NCBI GenBank assembly: GCA_003022005.1
Contig: PXRQ01000061.1
Coordinates: 1 to 38,730 of the forward strand
Direction: 5' to 3'
DNA: 38,730 nucleotides
DNA from: Halobacteriales archaeon QS_5_70_15
GTDB lineage: Archaea > Halobacteriota > Halobacteria > Halobacteriales > Haloarculaceae
The notes beneath the pieces were generated by a model. That model did no database searches, had not been told where the DNA came from, and saw nothing but the letters and a program-made list of their open reading frames with translations. Positions 31,047-38,526 of the stretch are shown one piece after another; position 1 is the stretch's first letter, and each line of letters starts with the position of its first letter. The position numbers were made by a program, and so were the translations under genes.

Positions 31047-32042
31047 CAGTCCTCGGCCGAGGGGACGGCACCGGCCGCGTCGCCGAGGTCGTCGGGGAGC
31101 AGGTCGTCGGTGAGCATCCCCTTCGAGAAGTGGGCGGCGGAGAACAGCGTCTCGTTGATCGCGCTCCCGGTCGAGAACAGCGCCGACACGGAGAGCAGGA
31201 CCGCGCCGAGCGCGCCGAGCCCGTACGGCGACATCACCGTCCGAGCGGCGTCCTTCAGCGCGACGTGGGGGTGTGACTGCAGCGCCCCCGGCGCGAGGTT
31301 GACTGTCACGACCGCCACGAGGGCGTAGATGACCACAGCGACCGGGATGGAGACGTAGACCGCCCTCCGGATGGTCTCGACGGGCTCGGCGACGCTCTCC
31401 TGATCGTAGAACAGCAGCTGCCAGCCCTGGAACGCGACGAAGGAGGTGGCCGCCGCCACGACGGGGCCGAAGCCGGCGAGCCGGCCGAGCCCGAACTCGA
31501 GCGGCTTCGGGCTGAACCGGAGGGCGTAGTGACAGCCCGAGGACGCCGAAGGCGACGAGGATGACGACCTTCGCCGCGACGAGGACGTTCTCAGCCGACC
31601 CGGTGGTGCGGGCGCCGAGCAGGTTCGGCCCGACGAAGGCGGCCACCGCGAGGACCGAGACGACCGGGCGGGTCGGGAGACCCATCACGGCCCCGGGGAG
31701 GCCGAGGGCGATCGAGAACTCCGCGAACGCGAACGCGTACATCGCCGTCGAGCCGACGTAGCCCAACAGGAGCGTCCACCCGACCATCCCGGCCAGCGTC
31801 GAGTTCCCGACGAACGACTGGACGAACGAAACCGACCCGCCGCGGTTGTCGGTGAGTTCGTTGAGCCGGTTGTACGAGTAGCCCGCGCAGAGGGCGACGA
31901 CTCCCGCCAGGAGGAACGCGGCCCACGTCGCGGTCGTCGCGATCCCCGCCACCACGCACAGGACCGCGTAGATGTCGCCGCCGATCATCCCGCCGAGGGC
32001 CATCGAGACGCTCTCCGTCAGCCCGAGCTGCTCGCCCGTGGT
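31046..32042 (-). pseudogene. APC-superfamily amino acid permease, frameshifted and truncated
   Basis: Frame 1 has the conserved start TTGEQLGLTESVSMALGGMIG, then helices to NVLVAAKVVILVAFGVLGL near 31535. Another frame continues HYALRFSPKPLEFGLGRLAG, FVAFQGWQLLFYD, YVSIPVAVVIYALVAVVTVN and ALFSTGSAINETLFSAAHFSKGML, ending at 31046. A one-base deletion or two-base insertion near 31528-31534 would join them. The product lacks the last membrane helices usual for the family. The normally invariant GGGIYAVLG of helix 1 reads GGDIYAVLC. No good start codon precedes TTGEQLG in frame (ATG at 32003 cuts into helix 1). Together these point to a decaying gene. Its TGA is followed by TACGGTCG. Confidence 0.75.
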
Positions 32043-32216
32043 ACCCGACCGAGGGGAGCCTGGGGCGTGAGCGACGGGCCTGAGTATGCAGGCGGGGTCG
32101 GAGCGTCGACGACCAGTCGGGGCGACACGCGACACACGGCGCCCCGTCGAACAGCACTCCCGTCCTCGGCTCGACCTCGGGACTCCTATCGACCCCGCAC
32201 GCTCCACCGACGCGGG

Positions 32217-33746
32217 TCAGGCCGTTTCCGGGTCGACGCTACGCTCGAACGCCTCGGCCGCCCGGAGCACGGTCGCGTCGTCGAACCGCTCGCCGACGAG
32301 CATCAGACCCACCGGGAGCCCGTCGCTCGTCCCGCACGGGACCGACACCGCGGGGTGGCCGGTGACGTCGAACGGGGAGGTGTTGGGGAGCATGTTCAGC
32401 GCCCGCTCGATGACCTCGAGCCGGGAGAGGTCCTCGCGGCGTTCGTGGGCGGTCTGTGGCGTCGTCGGCATCGCGAGCACGTCCACGTCCGCGAGCGCCT
32501 CGTCGTACCGACCGGCGAGTTCGCGCGCCAGGTTCTGGCCCTTCGCGTAGTAGTGGCCCCGGTACTCGTCGGCGAGGTACTGGCCGAGGATCACCGTGAG
32601 CTTCAGCGTGGCGAGGTAGTCGTCGGCGTGGGCACGACGTGCCTTCCCGAAGTAGTCCGCGAAGCCGGTGTCGTAGTACCCCTTGCCGTAGTGGCCGATC
32701 CCCTCCGACTCGACCGTCGCCGCGGTCGCCTCGTTGGCGACGGCGGTCCAGATCGCCTGGCCGTCGAGATGCATCGGCACCGAGAGCTCGGTCACCTCCG
32801 CGGCCGCGGACTCGAACGCCGAGAGGGCGTCGCGGACCGCGTCGTCGACGCCGGCCTCGCTGGCCTCGTGCCCGAACCCCTCCGCGAGGACGCCGACGCT
32901 CACCTCCCCGGGCGCGCCCCCGAGCGCCGCCGCGCAGTCCTCGGTCGGAACCTCGCCCTGCCGGGGGTCGAGCGGGTCCTTCCCGGCGATGGCGTCGAGC
33001 ACCCGCGCGCAGTCCTCGACGCTCGTACAGATGGGGCCCGCGTGGTCGAACGACCGACCGAGTCCCGCGATGCCGGTGTACGGCACGAGCGAGTGGGTGG
33101 GCTTGTGGCCGACGGCGCCGCACCACGACGCCGGGATACGGATGCTTCCACCCTGATCGCCGCCGATGGAGACGTCGACGTCGCCGTTCACGACCGCCGC
33201 GGCCGACCCTGACGAGGAGCCCCCCGCGATGTGGTCCCGGCTGTGCGGGTTCAGCACCGGCCCGGTCGCCGAGAGCTCGCCGCTCCCCGAGAACGCCATG
33301 TCCTCCATGTTCAGCTTCCCGGTGATCGTCGCGCCCGCGTCGAGCAGCCGGGTGGCGATGGTCGCGTCCGTGGTCGGGACGTACCCCTCGAACAGCTTCG
33401 AGCCGAGCGTCATCTCGATGCCGGCCAGCGAGACGTTGTCCTTCAGGCCGACCTCGACCCCGGCGAGCGGGCCGTCGTCGGCCCCCTCGACGCGGCACTT
33501 CGTGACGAAGGCGTTCAGCGGGTTCTCCGCCGCCGGCGGCCGGTAGCCCGGGTCGCGGTCGGTGTACCTGACCCCCGGTCGGGGGTCGGGCAGTTCGTCG
33601 AGCCGCTCGTAGGCCGGCATCGTCTCCTCGATGACCGCCGCGAAGTCCTCGACCTCCGCGTCCGAGAGCTCCATGTGGTGCTCGCGGGCGATCCCGCGGA
33701 TCTCCTCCGGCGTCGGTCGCTGGACGTTGGGGGGTAGCTCGATCAT
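32217..33746 (-). CDS. Amidase (amidase-signature family)
   Basis: The 509-residue product hydrolyses an unidentified amide. The Ser-cisSer-Lys triad is complete: Lys102 in GLKDNVSLAG, Ser177 in AGGSSSGSAAA and the nucleophile Ser201 in GGDQGGSIRIPASWCG. The N-terminal extension (residues 1-90, PTPEEIRGIAREHHMELSDAEVEDF) resembles stand-alone amidases acting on small amides rather than GatA, and no gatB/gatC lies nearby. The ATG at 33746 matches the family start, with a TATA box 31 nt upstream. A GAF-domain gene lies 72 bp upstream in the same direction but has its own promoter. Confidence 0.9.
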   Translation of the reverse strand: MIELPPNVQRPTPEEIRGIAREHHMELSDAEVEDFAAVIEETMPAYERLDELPDPRPGVRYTDRDPGYRPPAAENPLNAFVTKCRVEGADDGPLAGVEVGLKDNVSLAGIEMTLGSKLFEGYVPTTDATIATRLLDAGATITGKLNMEDMAFSGSGELSATGPVLNPHSRDHIAGGSSSGSAAAVVNGDVDVSIGGDQGGSIRIPASWCGAVGHKPTHSLVPYTGIAGLGRSFDHAGPICTSVEDCARVLDAIAGKDPLDPRQGEVPTEDCAAALGGAPGEVSVGVLAEGFGHEASEAGVDDAVRDALSAFESAAAEVTELSVPMHLDGQAIWTAVANEATAATVESEGIGHYGKGYYDTGFADYFGKARRAHADDYLATLKLTVILGQYLADEYRGHYYAKGQNLARELAGRYDEALADVDVLAMPTTPQTAHERREDLSRLEVIERALNMLPNTSPFDVTGHPAVSVPCGTSDGLPVGLMLVGERFDDATVLRAAEAFERSVDPETA

Positions 33747-33770
33747 GTCGCGTGTCAACGCGTCGCGTCC

Positions 33771-33782
33771 AGCGTAATATAT
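33771..33782 (-). promoter_or_regulatory. TATA-type promoter of the amidase gene
   Basis: Minus-strand GATATATTACGC is one of the most AT-rich elements in the window, about 31 nt before the ATG at 33746. Confidence 0.65.
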
Positions 33783-33817
33783 CCCTTCCCTGCCCCGCGG
33801 GGATCCCCGGTGCGCTC

Positions 33818-34330
33818 TCAGCCGAAGCGGGCCTCGATGTCGGCCTCGATGTCGTCGCGCACCGCCCGGAGCATGTCGACCACGCTCGGGTCGCCCCCCT
33901 CGAAGTCGTACGTCTCGTCGTGTATCGCGATGACCGAGGCGACGACGGTGTCGTCGTACCTGACGGGCACGCCGTAGTACGACCGGAGGCCGAACTCCCG
34001 GAACTCCTCGGCGCCGGCCCACTCCTCGTCGCGCTCGGCGTCGGGGATGTGGACCTCCTCGCCCGTCTCGTGGACCCGCTCGCAGTAGGCCTCGTGACAC
34101 CCCTCGTTGACGCTCTTGGTCCCCTTCGCCTCTTTCACGTAGGTCTCCGCGAGTGGCCCGGCGGTGCAGACGACCCGGGTGTGCGTCGGCGTCGACCGGA
34201 TGACCCCCGCGTACGCGAGGCCGAACTCGTCGGCGATCCCCTCGACGCGGGGCTGGAACGTCTCCGCGAACCCGTCGTACACGAACTTCCCGAGCGGCGT
34301 GTCGTCCTCGAGGACCTCGAACTCCGCCAT
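33818..34330 (-). CDS. GAF-domain protein
   Basis: The 170-residue product looks like a single GAF sensory domain. It has an N-terminal helix (PLGKFVYDGFAETFQPRVEGIAD), strands RVVCTAGPLAETYVKEAKG, a helix with NEGCHEAYCERVHETG, the core FGLRSYYGVPVRYDDTVVASVIAIHDE and a final helix DMLRAVRDDIEADIEARFG. GAF domains bind small ligands or chromophores; Cys residues in EGCHEAYCE could matter. No output domain is attached, so it may partner with a kinase or regulator elsewhere. The ATG at 34330 has a TATA element about 26 nt upstream. Confidence 0.72.
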   Translation of the reverse strand: MAEFEVLEDDTPLGKFVYDGFAETFQPRVEGIADEFGLAYAGVIRSTPTHTRVVCTAGPLAETYVKEAKGTKSVNEGCHEAYCERVHETGEEVHIPDAERDEEWAGAEEFREFGLRSYYGVPVRYDDTVVASVIAIHDETYDFEGGDPSVVDMLRAVRDDIEADIEARFG

Positions 34331-34350
34331 ACCGCCCGGACGGCGGCAGA

Positions 34351-34360
34351 GGATAAATAG
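34351..34360 (-). promoter_or_regulatory. TATA-type promoter of the GAF gene
   Basis: Minus-strand CTATTTATCC is centred about 26 nt before the ATG at 34330, which favours that start over an in-frame ATG at 34375. Confidence 0.65.
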
Positions 34361-34468
34361 CTTCGCGAGCGACACGGGGTCGCCGGTGAGTCCCGGACGA
34401 GCGGCGAGAGAGGAGCGAACGAGGTCCCGAGAGCGAGGGAGGAGCGGCCGAGCGATCGCGTGTGAGCA

Positions 34469-34477
34469 CGCTTAAGG
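34469..34477 (+). promoter_or_regulatory. TATA-type promoter of the hisC-adk-CDP-alcohol phosphotransferase operon
   Basis: CGCTTAAGG is centred about 28 nt before the hisC ATG at 34501. No internal promoter is needed because the three genes overlap by 4 nt each. Confidence 0.6.
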
Positions 34478-34500
34478 CCGGCCCGCCACTCGGTCCGGAC

Positions 34501-35580
34501 ATGCGACCACGGGACCTCTCGGACCACGCCGTCTACGAGGCCGGCCGGGGCATCGAGGAGGTGGCCCGGGAGCTCGGCTTCGACCCCGAGGAGCTGGTCA
34601 AGCTCTCGTCGAACGAGAACCCCCACGGTCCGTCGCCGCGGGCGGTCGAGGCGGTCCGCGAGGCGGCCCCGTCGGTCAACACGTATCCGAAGGCCGACCA
34701 CACCGACCTGATCGCCGAACTCGCCGACCGCCACGGCGTCTCGCCGGGGCAGGTGTGGCTCGCCAGCGGCGGCGACGGCGCGCTCGACTACCTCCACCGG
34801 GCGCTGCTCGAACCGGGAGACAGCGTGCTCGTCCCGGACCCGGGCTTCGCCTACTACCCGATGTCCGCCCGGTTCCACCACGGCACCGTCTCGACGTACT
34901 CGCTCTCCCGGGAAGACGACTTCGCACAGACGGCAAGGGGCGTCCTCGACGCGTACGGCGGGGAGCGGATCGTCCACGTGACGAGCCCGCACAACCCGAC
35001 GGGGAGCGAGATGCGCGGTGACGCGGTCGAGCGTCTCGCCGACGGGACCGACGAGGAGACGCTCGTGCTGGTCGACGAGGCGTACGTGGAGTTCAGCGAC
35101 GATCCCGGGAAGGTCGACCTGGTGCGCAGGCGGGACAACGTGGCCGTCCTGCGGACGTTCTCGAAGGTGTACGGGCTGGCCGGGCTCCGGCTGGGCTACG
35201 TCCTCACGCCCGGTACCTGGGACGACGCCTACGCGCGGGTGAACACGCCGTTCGCGGTGAACAAGCCCGCGCTCCGGGCGGGGCTGGCCGCGCTCGACGA
35301 CGACGAGCACGTCGAGCGGACCGTCGAGACCGCCCGGTGGTCACGGTCGTACATGCACGAGCACCTCGACGCCCCGACGTGGCCCTCCGGCGGGAACTTC
35401 GTCCTCGCGGACGTCGGCGACGGGAGTGCGGTGTTCGAGGCGGCCAACGAACGGGGCGTCATCGTCCGGGACACGACGAGCTTCGGGCTCCCGGGCTGTG
35501 TCCGCGTCACCGCCGGCACCCGGGAGGGGACCCGGCGAGCGGTCGAGGTCCTCAACGGGGTCCTCGAGGAGCGCCGATGA
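34501..35580 (+). CDS. hisC: Histidinol-phosphate aminotransferase
   Basis: The 359-residue PLP enzyme transfers an amino group between histidinol phosphate and 2-oxoglutarate in histidine synthesis. Visible features are KLSSNENPHGPSPRAVE (residues 34-50), the cofactor loop ASGGDGALDYLHRA, SPHNPTG, VDEAYVEF (Asp192, Tyr195) and the Schiff-base lysine Lys222 in TFSKVYGLAGLRLGY. The arginine of VTAGTREGTRRAVE follows near the C-terminus. Length and motifs are normal. Its stop overlaps the adenylate-kinase-like start (ATGA), giving a hisC-adk-CDP-alcohol phosphotransferase unit. Confidence 0.93.
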   Translation: MRPRDLSDHAVYEAGRGIEEVARELGFDPEELVKLSSNENPHGPSPRAVEAVREAAPSVNTYPKADHTDLIAELADRHGVSPGQVWLASGGDGALDYLHRALLEPGDSVLVPDPGFAYYPMSARFHHGTVSTYSLSREDDFAQTARGVLDAYGGERIVHVTSPHNPTGSEMRGDAVERLADGTDEETLVLVDEAYVEFSDDPGKVDLVRRRDNVAVLRTFSKVYGLAGLRLGYVLTPGTWDDAYARVNTPFAVNKPALRAGLAALDDDEHVERTVETARWSRSYMHEHLDAPTWPSGGNFVLADVGDGSAVFEAANERGVIVRDTTSFGLPGCVRVTAGTREGTRRAVEVLNGVLEERR

Positions 35581-36110
35581 GAGTCGCGCTCACCGGGACC
35601 CCCGGGACGGGGAAGACGACCGTCGCGGACCTCCTGGAGACGGACCTCGAGGTAGTCCACCTCAACGACGTGATCCGAGAGGAGGGGCTGACCGAGTCGA
35701 TCGACGAGGAGCGGGAGTCGCTGGTCGCGGACCTCGACGCCGTTCGGTCGTGGCTCGACGGGTACGGGCCCGGACACGGCGGCCTGCTCGTCGAGTCGCA
35801 CCTCGCGCACCTGTTCGACGCCGACCGCGTGGTGGTCCTGCGGTGTGCTCCCGGGGACCTCGAACGCCGGCTGCTCGACCGCGGGGAAACCGAGCGGAAA
35901 GCTCGCGAGAACGCGGAGAGCGAGGCGCTGGACGCCATTCTCTCGGAGGCGGTCGAACGCCACGGCGAGGACAGCGTGTACGAGATAGTAACGACCGACC
36001 GATCGCCCGGGGCGGTGGCGCGGGCGGTCGGGGCCGTCCTCGCCGGCGAGCGGGCGCCGAACGCGGGAACGGTCGACTACACCGACTGGCTGGTCGGTGG
36101 TCCGCAGTGA
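35577..36110 (+). CDS. Adenylate kinase-like protein (Fap7/AK6 family)
   Basis: The 177-residue P-loop protein has GTPGTGKTT (residues 7-15), LNDVIREEGL, a lid-like helix and VVVLRCAPGDLERRLLDRG, followed by KARENAESEALDAILSEA with EVIVTTDRS-type YEIVTTDRSPG. This is the AK6/Fap7 type, which phosphorylates nucleoside monophosphates and in eukaryotes and archaea takes part in small-subunit rRNA maturation. It is distinct from the larger zinc-containing Adk. ATGA overlap with hisC and GTGA overlap with the next gene show translational coupling. Confidence 0.85.
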   Translation: MRVALTGTPGTGKTTVADLLETDLEVVHLNDVIREEGLTESIDEERESLVADLDAVRSWLDGYGPGHGGLLVESHLAHLFDADRVVVLRCAPGDLERRLLDRGETERKARENAESEALDAILSEAVERHGEDSVYEIVTTDRSPGAVARAVGAVLAGERAPNAGTVDYTDWLVGGPQ

Positions 36111-36730
36111 CCCTCGACCGCTTCCGGTCGTTCGCCGACCGGCTGTTCGAGCCGGTCGTGGACGGCGCGGAGGCGGTCGGGCTAACGGCGAACGGCGTGA
36201 GCGTCATCGCGTTCGCGCTGTCGGTCCTCGCCGGCGTCGTCTTCCTGTTCGCCGGCGGGGCGCTCGGTACGGACACGCCCCTCCTCTACCTCGCGGGGGC
36301 GGCGCTCGTCGGCCTGAACGGCGTGTTCGACGCCATCGACGGGACGCTCGCCCGCCGGCAGGGGACCGACTCGGCCGCGGGCGACCTGCTCGACCACGTC
36401 CTCGACCGGTACGCGGACATCGTCATCATCGCCGGCCTCGCGGGCGGGGTCGGCCGCTACGCGCTCGGCCTCGCCGCCGTGACGGGCGTCCTGATGACCT
36501 CATACCTCGGGACGCAGGCTCAGGCGGTCGGCCTGGACCGGGTGTACGGGGGACTCGTCGGCCGGGCCGACCGGCTCGTGATCGTCGTCCTCGTCACTCT
36601 CATGGCCGCGGTCGTTCCCGGATCGTTCGGCGGGCTGACGCTCGTCGGCTGGCTGCTCGTCTTCTTCGCCGTCGTGGGACACCTCACGGCCCTCCAGCGG
36701 TTCTACCACGCGTACGGGGCGCTCGGCTGA
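36107..36730 (+). CDS. CDP-alcohol phosphatidyltransferase
   Basis: The 207-residue membrane enzyme carries the complete CDP-alcohol phosphotransferase signature. It reads DAIDGTLARRQGTDSAAG followed by DLLDHVLD, that is DxxDGxxAR, eight residues, GxxxD, three residues, D. About six helices surround it. In archaea such enzymes join an alcohol phosphate (inositol phosphate, glycerol phosphate or serine) to CDP-archaeol. The polar head group cannot be chosen from sequence; archaetidylinositol-phosphate synthase is plausible because this gene order with an AK6-type kinase is common in haloarchaea. The GTG start overlaps the preceding TGA by 4 nt. Confidence 0.88.
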   Translation: MTLDRFRSFADRLFEPVVDGAEAVGLTANGVSVIAFALSVLAGVVFLFAGGALGTDTPLLYLAGAALVGLNGVFDAIDGTLARRQGTDSAAGDLLDHVLDRYADIVIIAGLAGGVGRYALGLAAVTGVLMTSYLGTQAQAVGLDRVYGGLVGRADRLVIVVLVTLMAAVVPGSFGGLTLVGWLLVFFAVVGHLTALQRFYHAYGALG

Positions 36731-36778
36731 GCAGGGTTCCCCGCGCCCCGGAGCCCAGGGTCGGTGCTTGTGGCGTGT

Positions 36779-36788
36779 GCTTTATGCG
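36779..36788 (+). promoter_or_regulatory. TATA-type promoter of the MBF1 gene
   Basis: GCTTTATGCG is centred about 27 nt before the ATG at 36810. This rules out the in-frame GTG at 36768, which lies upstream of the TATA box. Confidence 0.65.
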
Positions 36789-36809
36789 TGGGCCTGCCAA
36801 AGGGCGGTC

Positions 36810-37349
36810 ATGGTCCAGTGCGAGATGTGCGGCACGGAGACGGGCGCGCCCAAGACGGTGAAGATCGAGGGCGCGGAGCTCCAGGTGTGCTCGGACTGCG
36901 CCGAGTTCGGAACGGAGGTCCGCGACACCTCGAGCTCCTCGGGGTCGACCAAGTACTCGACCTCCTCGTCCTCGTCGTCGGACTCGTCGGGCTCCGGGAC
37001 CTCCAGTACGGGCTCGTCGGGGTCGACCGGCTCCTCGGGCCGGCGCCGGGACATGTTCGACCAGATGGACGAGCTCGCGGGGGACTACCACCAGCGGATC
37101 CGGGACGCACGCGAGTCCCGGGGACTGAGCCAGGAGGAGCTCGCGAAGCAGCTCAACGAGAAGGCGAGCCTCATCCGGAAGCTGGAACGGGGGGACGTCC
37201 TGCCGAGCGACGGGGTCCAGCGCAAGCTCGAGCGCGAACTCGACATCACCCTCTCCGAGTCCGGGGGCGACGACGGCGACACCGAGTGGAGCGGCGGCTC
37301 GGCCACCGGGGGGACGACCCTCGGCGACGTCGTGAAGCGCAAGGACTGA
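36810..37349 (+). CDS. Multiprotein bridging factor 1-like transcription factor (aMBF1)
   Basis: The 179-residue product has an N-terminal zinc ribbon (CEMC at 4-7, CSDC at 27-30) and a long Ser/Gly/Thr linker (about residues 40-78, nearly pure Ser with Gly and Thr). An XRE-type helix-turn-helix (94-148) follows: YHQRIRDARESRGLSQEELA with NEKASLIRKLERGDVLPSD. Archaeal MBF1 binds the small ribosomal subunit and has been linked to translation as well as transcription. The linker is a low-complexity region as expected for the family but strikingly uniform. It is monocistronic with its own TATA element. Confidence 0.92.
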   Translation: MVQCEMCGTETGAPKTVKIEGAELQVCSDCAEFGTEVRDTSSSSGSTKYSTSSSSSSDSSGSGTSSTGSSGSTGSSGRRRDMFDQMDELAGDYHQRIRDARESRGLSQEELAKQLNEKASLIRKLERGDVLPSDGVQRKLERELDITLSESGGDDGDTEWSGGSATGGTTLGDVVKRKD

Positions 37350-37421
37350 CGCGGCGCGCCACGACCGGTCGGGGACGCCGGACCCGGTTTCTCCGTACGG
37401 CACGGTGTGACAATTAGCAGG

Positions 37422-37429
37422 GCTTATGA
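37422..37429 (+). promoter_or_regulatory. TATA-type promoter of the 73-residue protein gene
   Basis: GCTTATGA is centred about 28 nt before the ATG at 37453. The ATG at 37426, which lies inside the element, is therefore unlikely to be the start. Confidence 0.5.
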
Positions 37430-37452
37430 GGGGTGCCGGACCAATTACGCCC

Positions 37453-37674
37453 ATGGCGACCCGTCGTGGCGATGCGAAGGACACCGACGGAGACCGGTCG
37501 GAGGGCGTCGAACGGTCCGATCGGGGGGAACTGCTTGACTCGACGCTGGTCACCAACGCCGACGGGCCGGACCGGCGGACGATGTTCCCGCGGGGGCTCT
37601 CGAGCGTCGCACGCATGTCGACGTGGCTCACGGCCAACGACGCCGTCTTCGTCGACGTCGAGGAGAACCGGTGA
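37453..37674 (+). CDS. Small haloarchaeal protein (DUF7511-like)
   Basis: The 73-residue product has a polar, acidic N-terminus (ATRRGDAKDTDGDRSEGVE) and a compact C-terminal half, SLVTNADGPDRRTMFP-like LVTNADGPDRRTMFPRGLS with ARMSTWLTANDAVFVDVEE. The latter half resembles small haloarchaeal domains in which a TxW(I/L)TA block is followed by an acidic strand; I tentatively place it with DUF7511. Function is unknown. The TATA distance supports the start at 37453. Confidence 0.6.
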   Translation: MATRRGDAKDTDGDRSEGVERSDRGELLDSTLVTNADGPDRRTMFPRGLSSVARMSTWLTANDAVFVDVEENR

Positions 37675-37820
37675 CGACCGCCCGCGAACGTACCGCCCCC
37701 CCGTTAGACGGGGTTCGCTGAACACCCTCGGGTGGGGCCCCCGTCCCGACCGTGCCGCGGCCGTCGGACGGCGGCAGTCACGGAAGCGGATCCGGGCCGG
37801 AACCTCCCGCTCGACGTACA

Positions 37821-37829
37821 GACTTTTGC
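37821..37829 (+). promoter_or_regulatory. TATA-type promoter of tpiA
   Basis: GACTTTTGC is centred about 27 nt before the GTG at 37852, supporting the GTG start. Confidence 0.5.
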
Positions 37830-37851
37830 CGGGGCGCCCCCGTATCCGGGT

Positions 37852-38496
37852 GTGTTCGTTCTCGTCAACCTGAAAGCGTACCCGTGTGACCCCGTCGCGG
37901 TGGCCGACGCGGCGGCGACCGTCGCCGAGGACTCCGGCGTCCGCGTCGCCGTCGCGCCGCAGGCCGCGGACCTCCCGGCCGTGGCCGACACGGGCGTCGA
38001 GACCTGGGCTCAGCACGTCTCGCCGGTCGAACACGGCAGCCACACCGGGAGCACGCTCGCCGAGCGCGTCGCCGCGGCGGGTGCGTCGGGGACGCTCCTC
38101 AACCACTCCGAGCGCCGGCTCAAGCTCGCCGACGTCGACGCCGGGCTCCGGGCCGCCGAGCGCGCCGGCCTGGAGACGATGCTCTGTGCGAACAACCCCC
38201 GGCAGGTAGCGGCCGCGGCCGCGCTCGAAGCCGACGGCGTGGCGGTCGAACCCCCGGAGCTCATCGGCACCGGAACGCCCGTCAGCGTCACCGATCCCGA
38301 CGTGGTCCGCGGGGCCGTCGAGGCCGCGGGGGCGGTCGACCCCGACGTGCCGGTCTACTGCGGTGCGGGCATCTCGACCGGCGAGGACGTCCTCGCGGCC
38401 CGGGAGCTCGGCACCGAGGGCGTCCTGCTGGCATCCGGCGTCGCCAAGGCCGACGACCCCCGGACCGCCCTCGAGGACCTCGTCGCGGGACTGTAG
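37852..38496 (+). CDS. tpiA: Triosephosphate isomerase
   Basis: The 214-residue enzyme interconverts dihydroxyacetone phosphate and glyceraldehyde 3-phosphate. It is the short archaeal type. Asn6 and Lys8 are in VLVNLKAY, the catalytic His85 is in [10 protein letters not shown], and the catalytic Glu133 is in [12 protein letters not shown]. The phosphate-binding [13 protein letters not shown] and [14 protein letters not shown] close the barrel. The length fits archaeal TIM (about 215-225). The GTG start matches the family N-terminus and the TATA distance. It converges on the YqeC-like gene with a 30-bp spacer. Confidence 0.94.
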   Translation: MFVLVNLKAYPCDPVAVADAAATVAEDSGVRVAVAPQAADLPAVADTGVETWAQHVSPVEHGSHTGSTLAERVAAAGASGTLLNHSERRLKLADVDAGLRAAERAGLETMLCANNPRQVAAAAALEADGVAVEPPELIGTGTPVSVTDPDVVRGAVEAAGAVDPDVPVYCGAGISTGEDVLAARELGTEGVLLASGVAKADDPRTALEDLVAGL

Positions 38497-38526
38497 GTCG
38501 CACGCGGTTCCCACCTCGACGGACCG

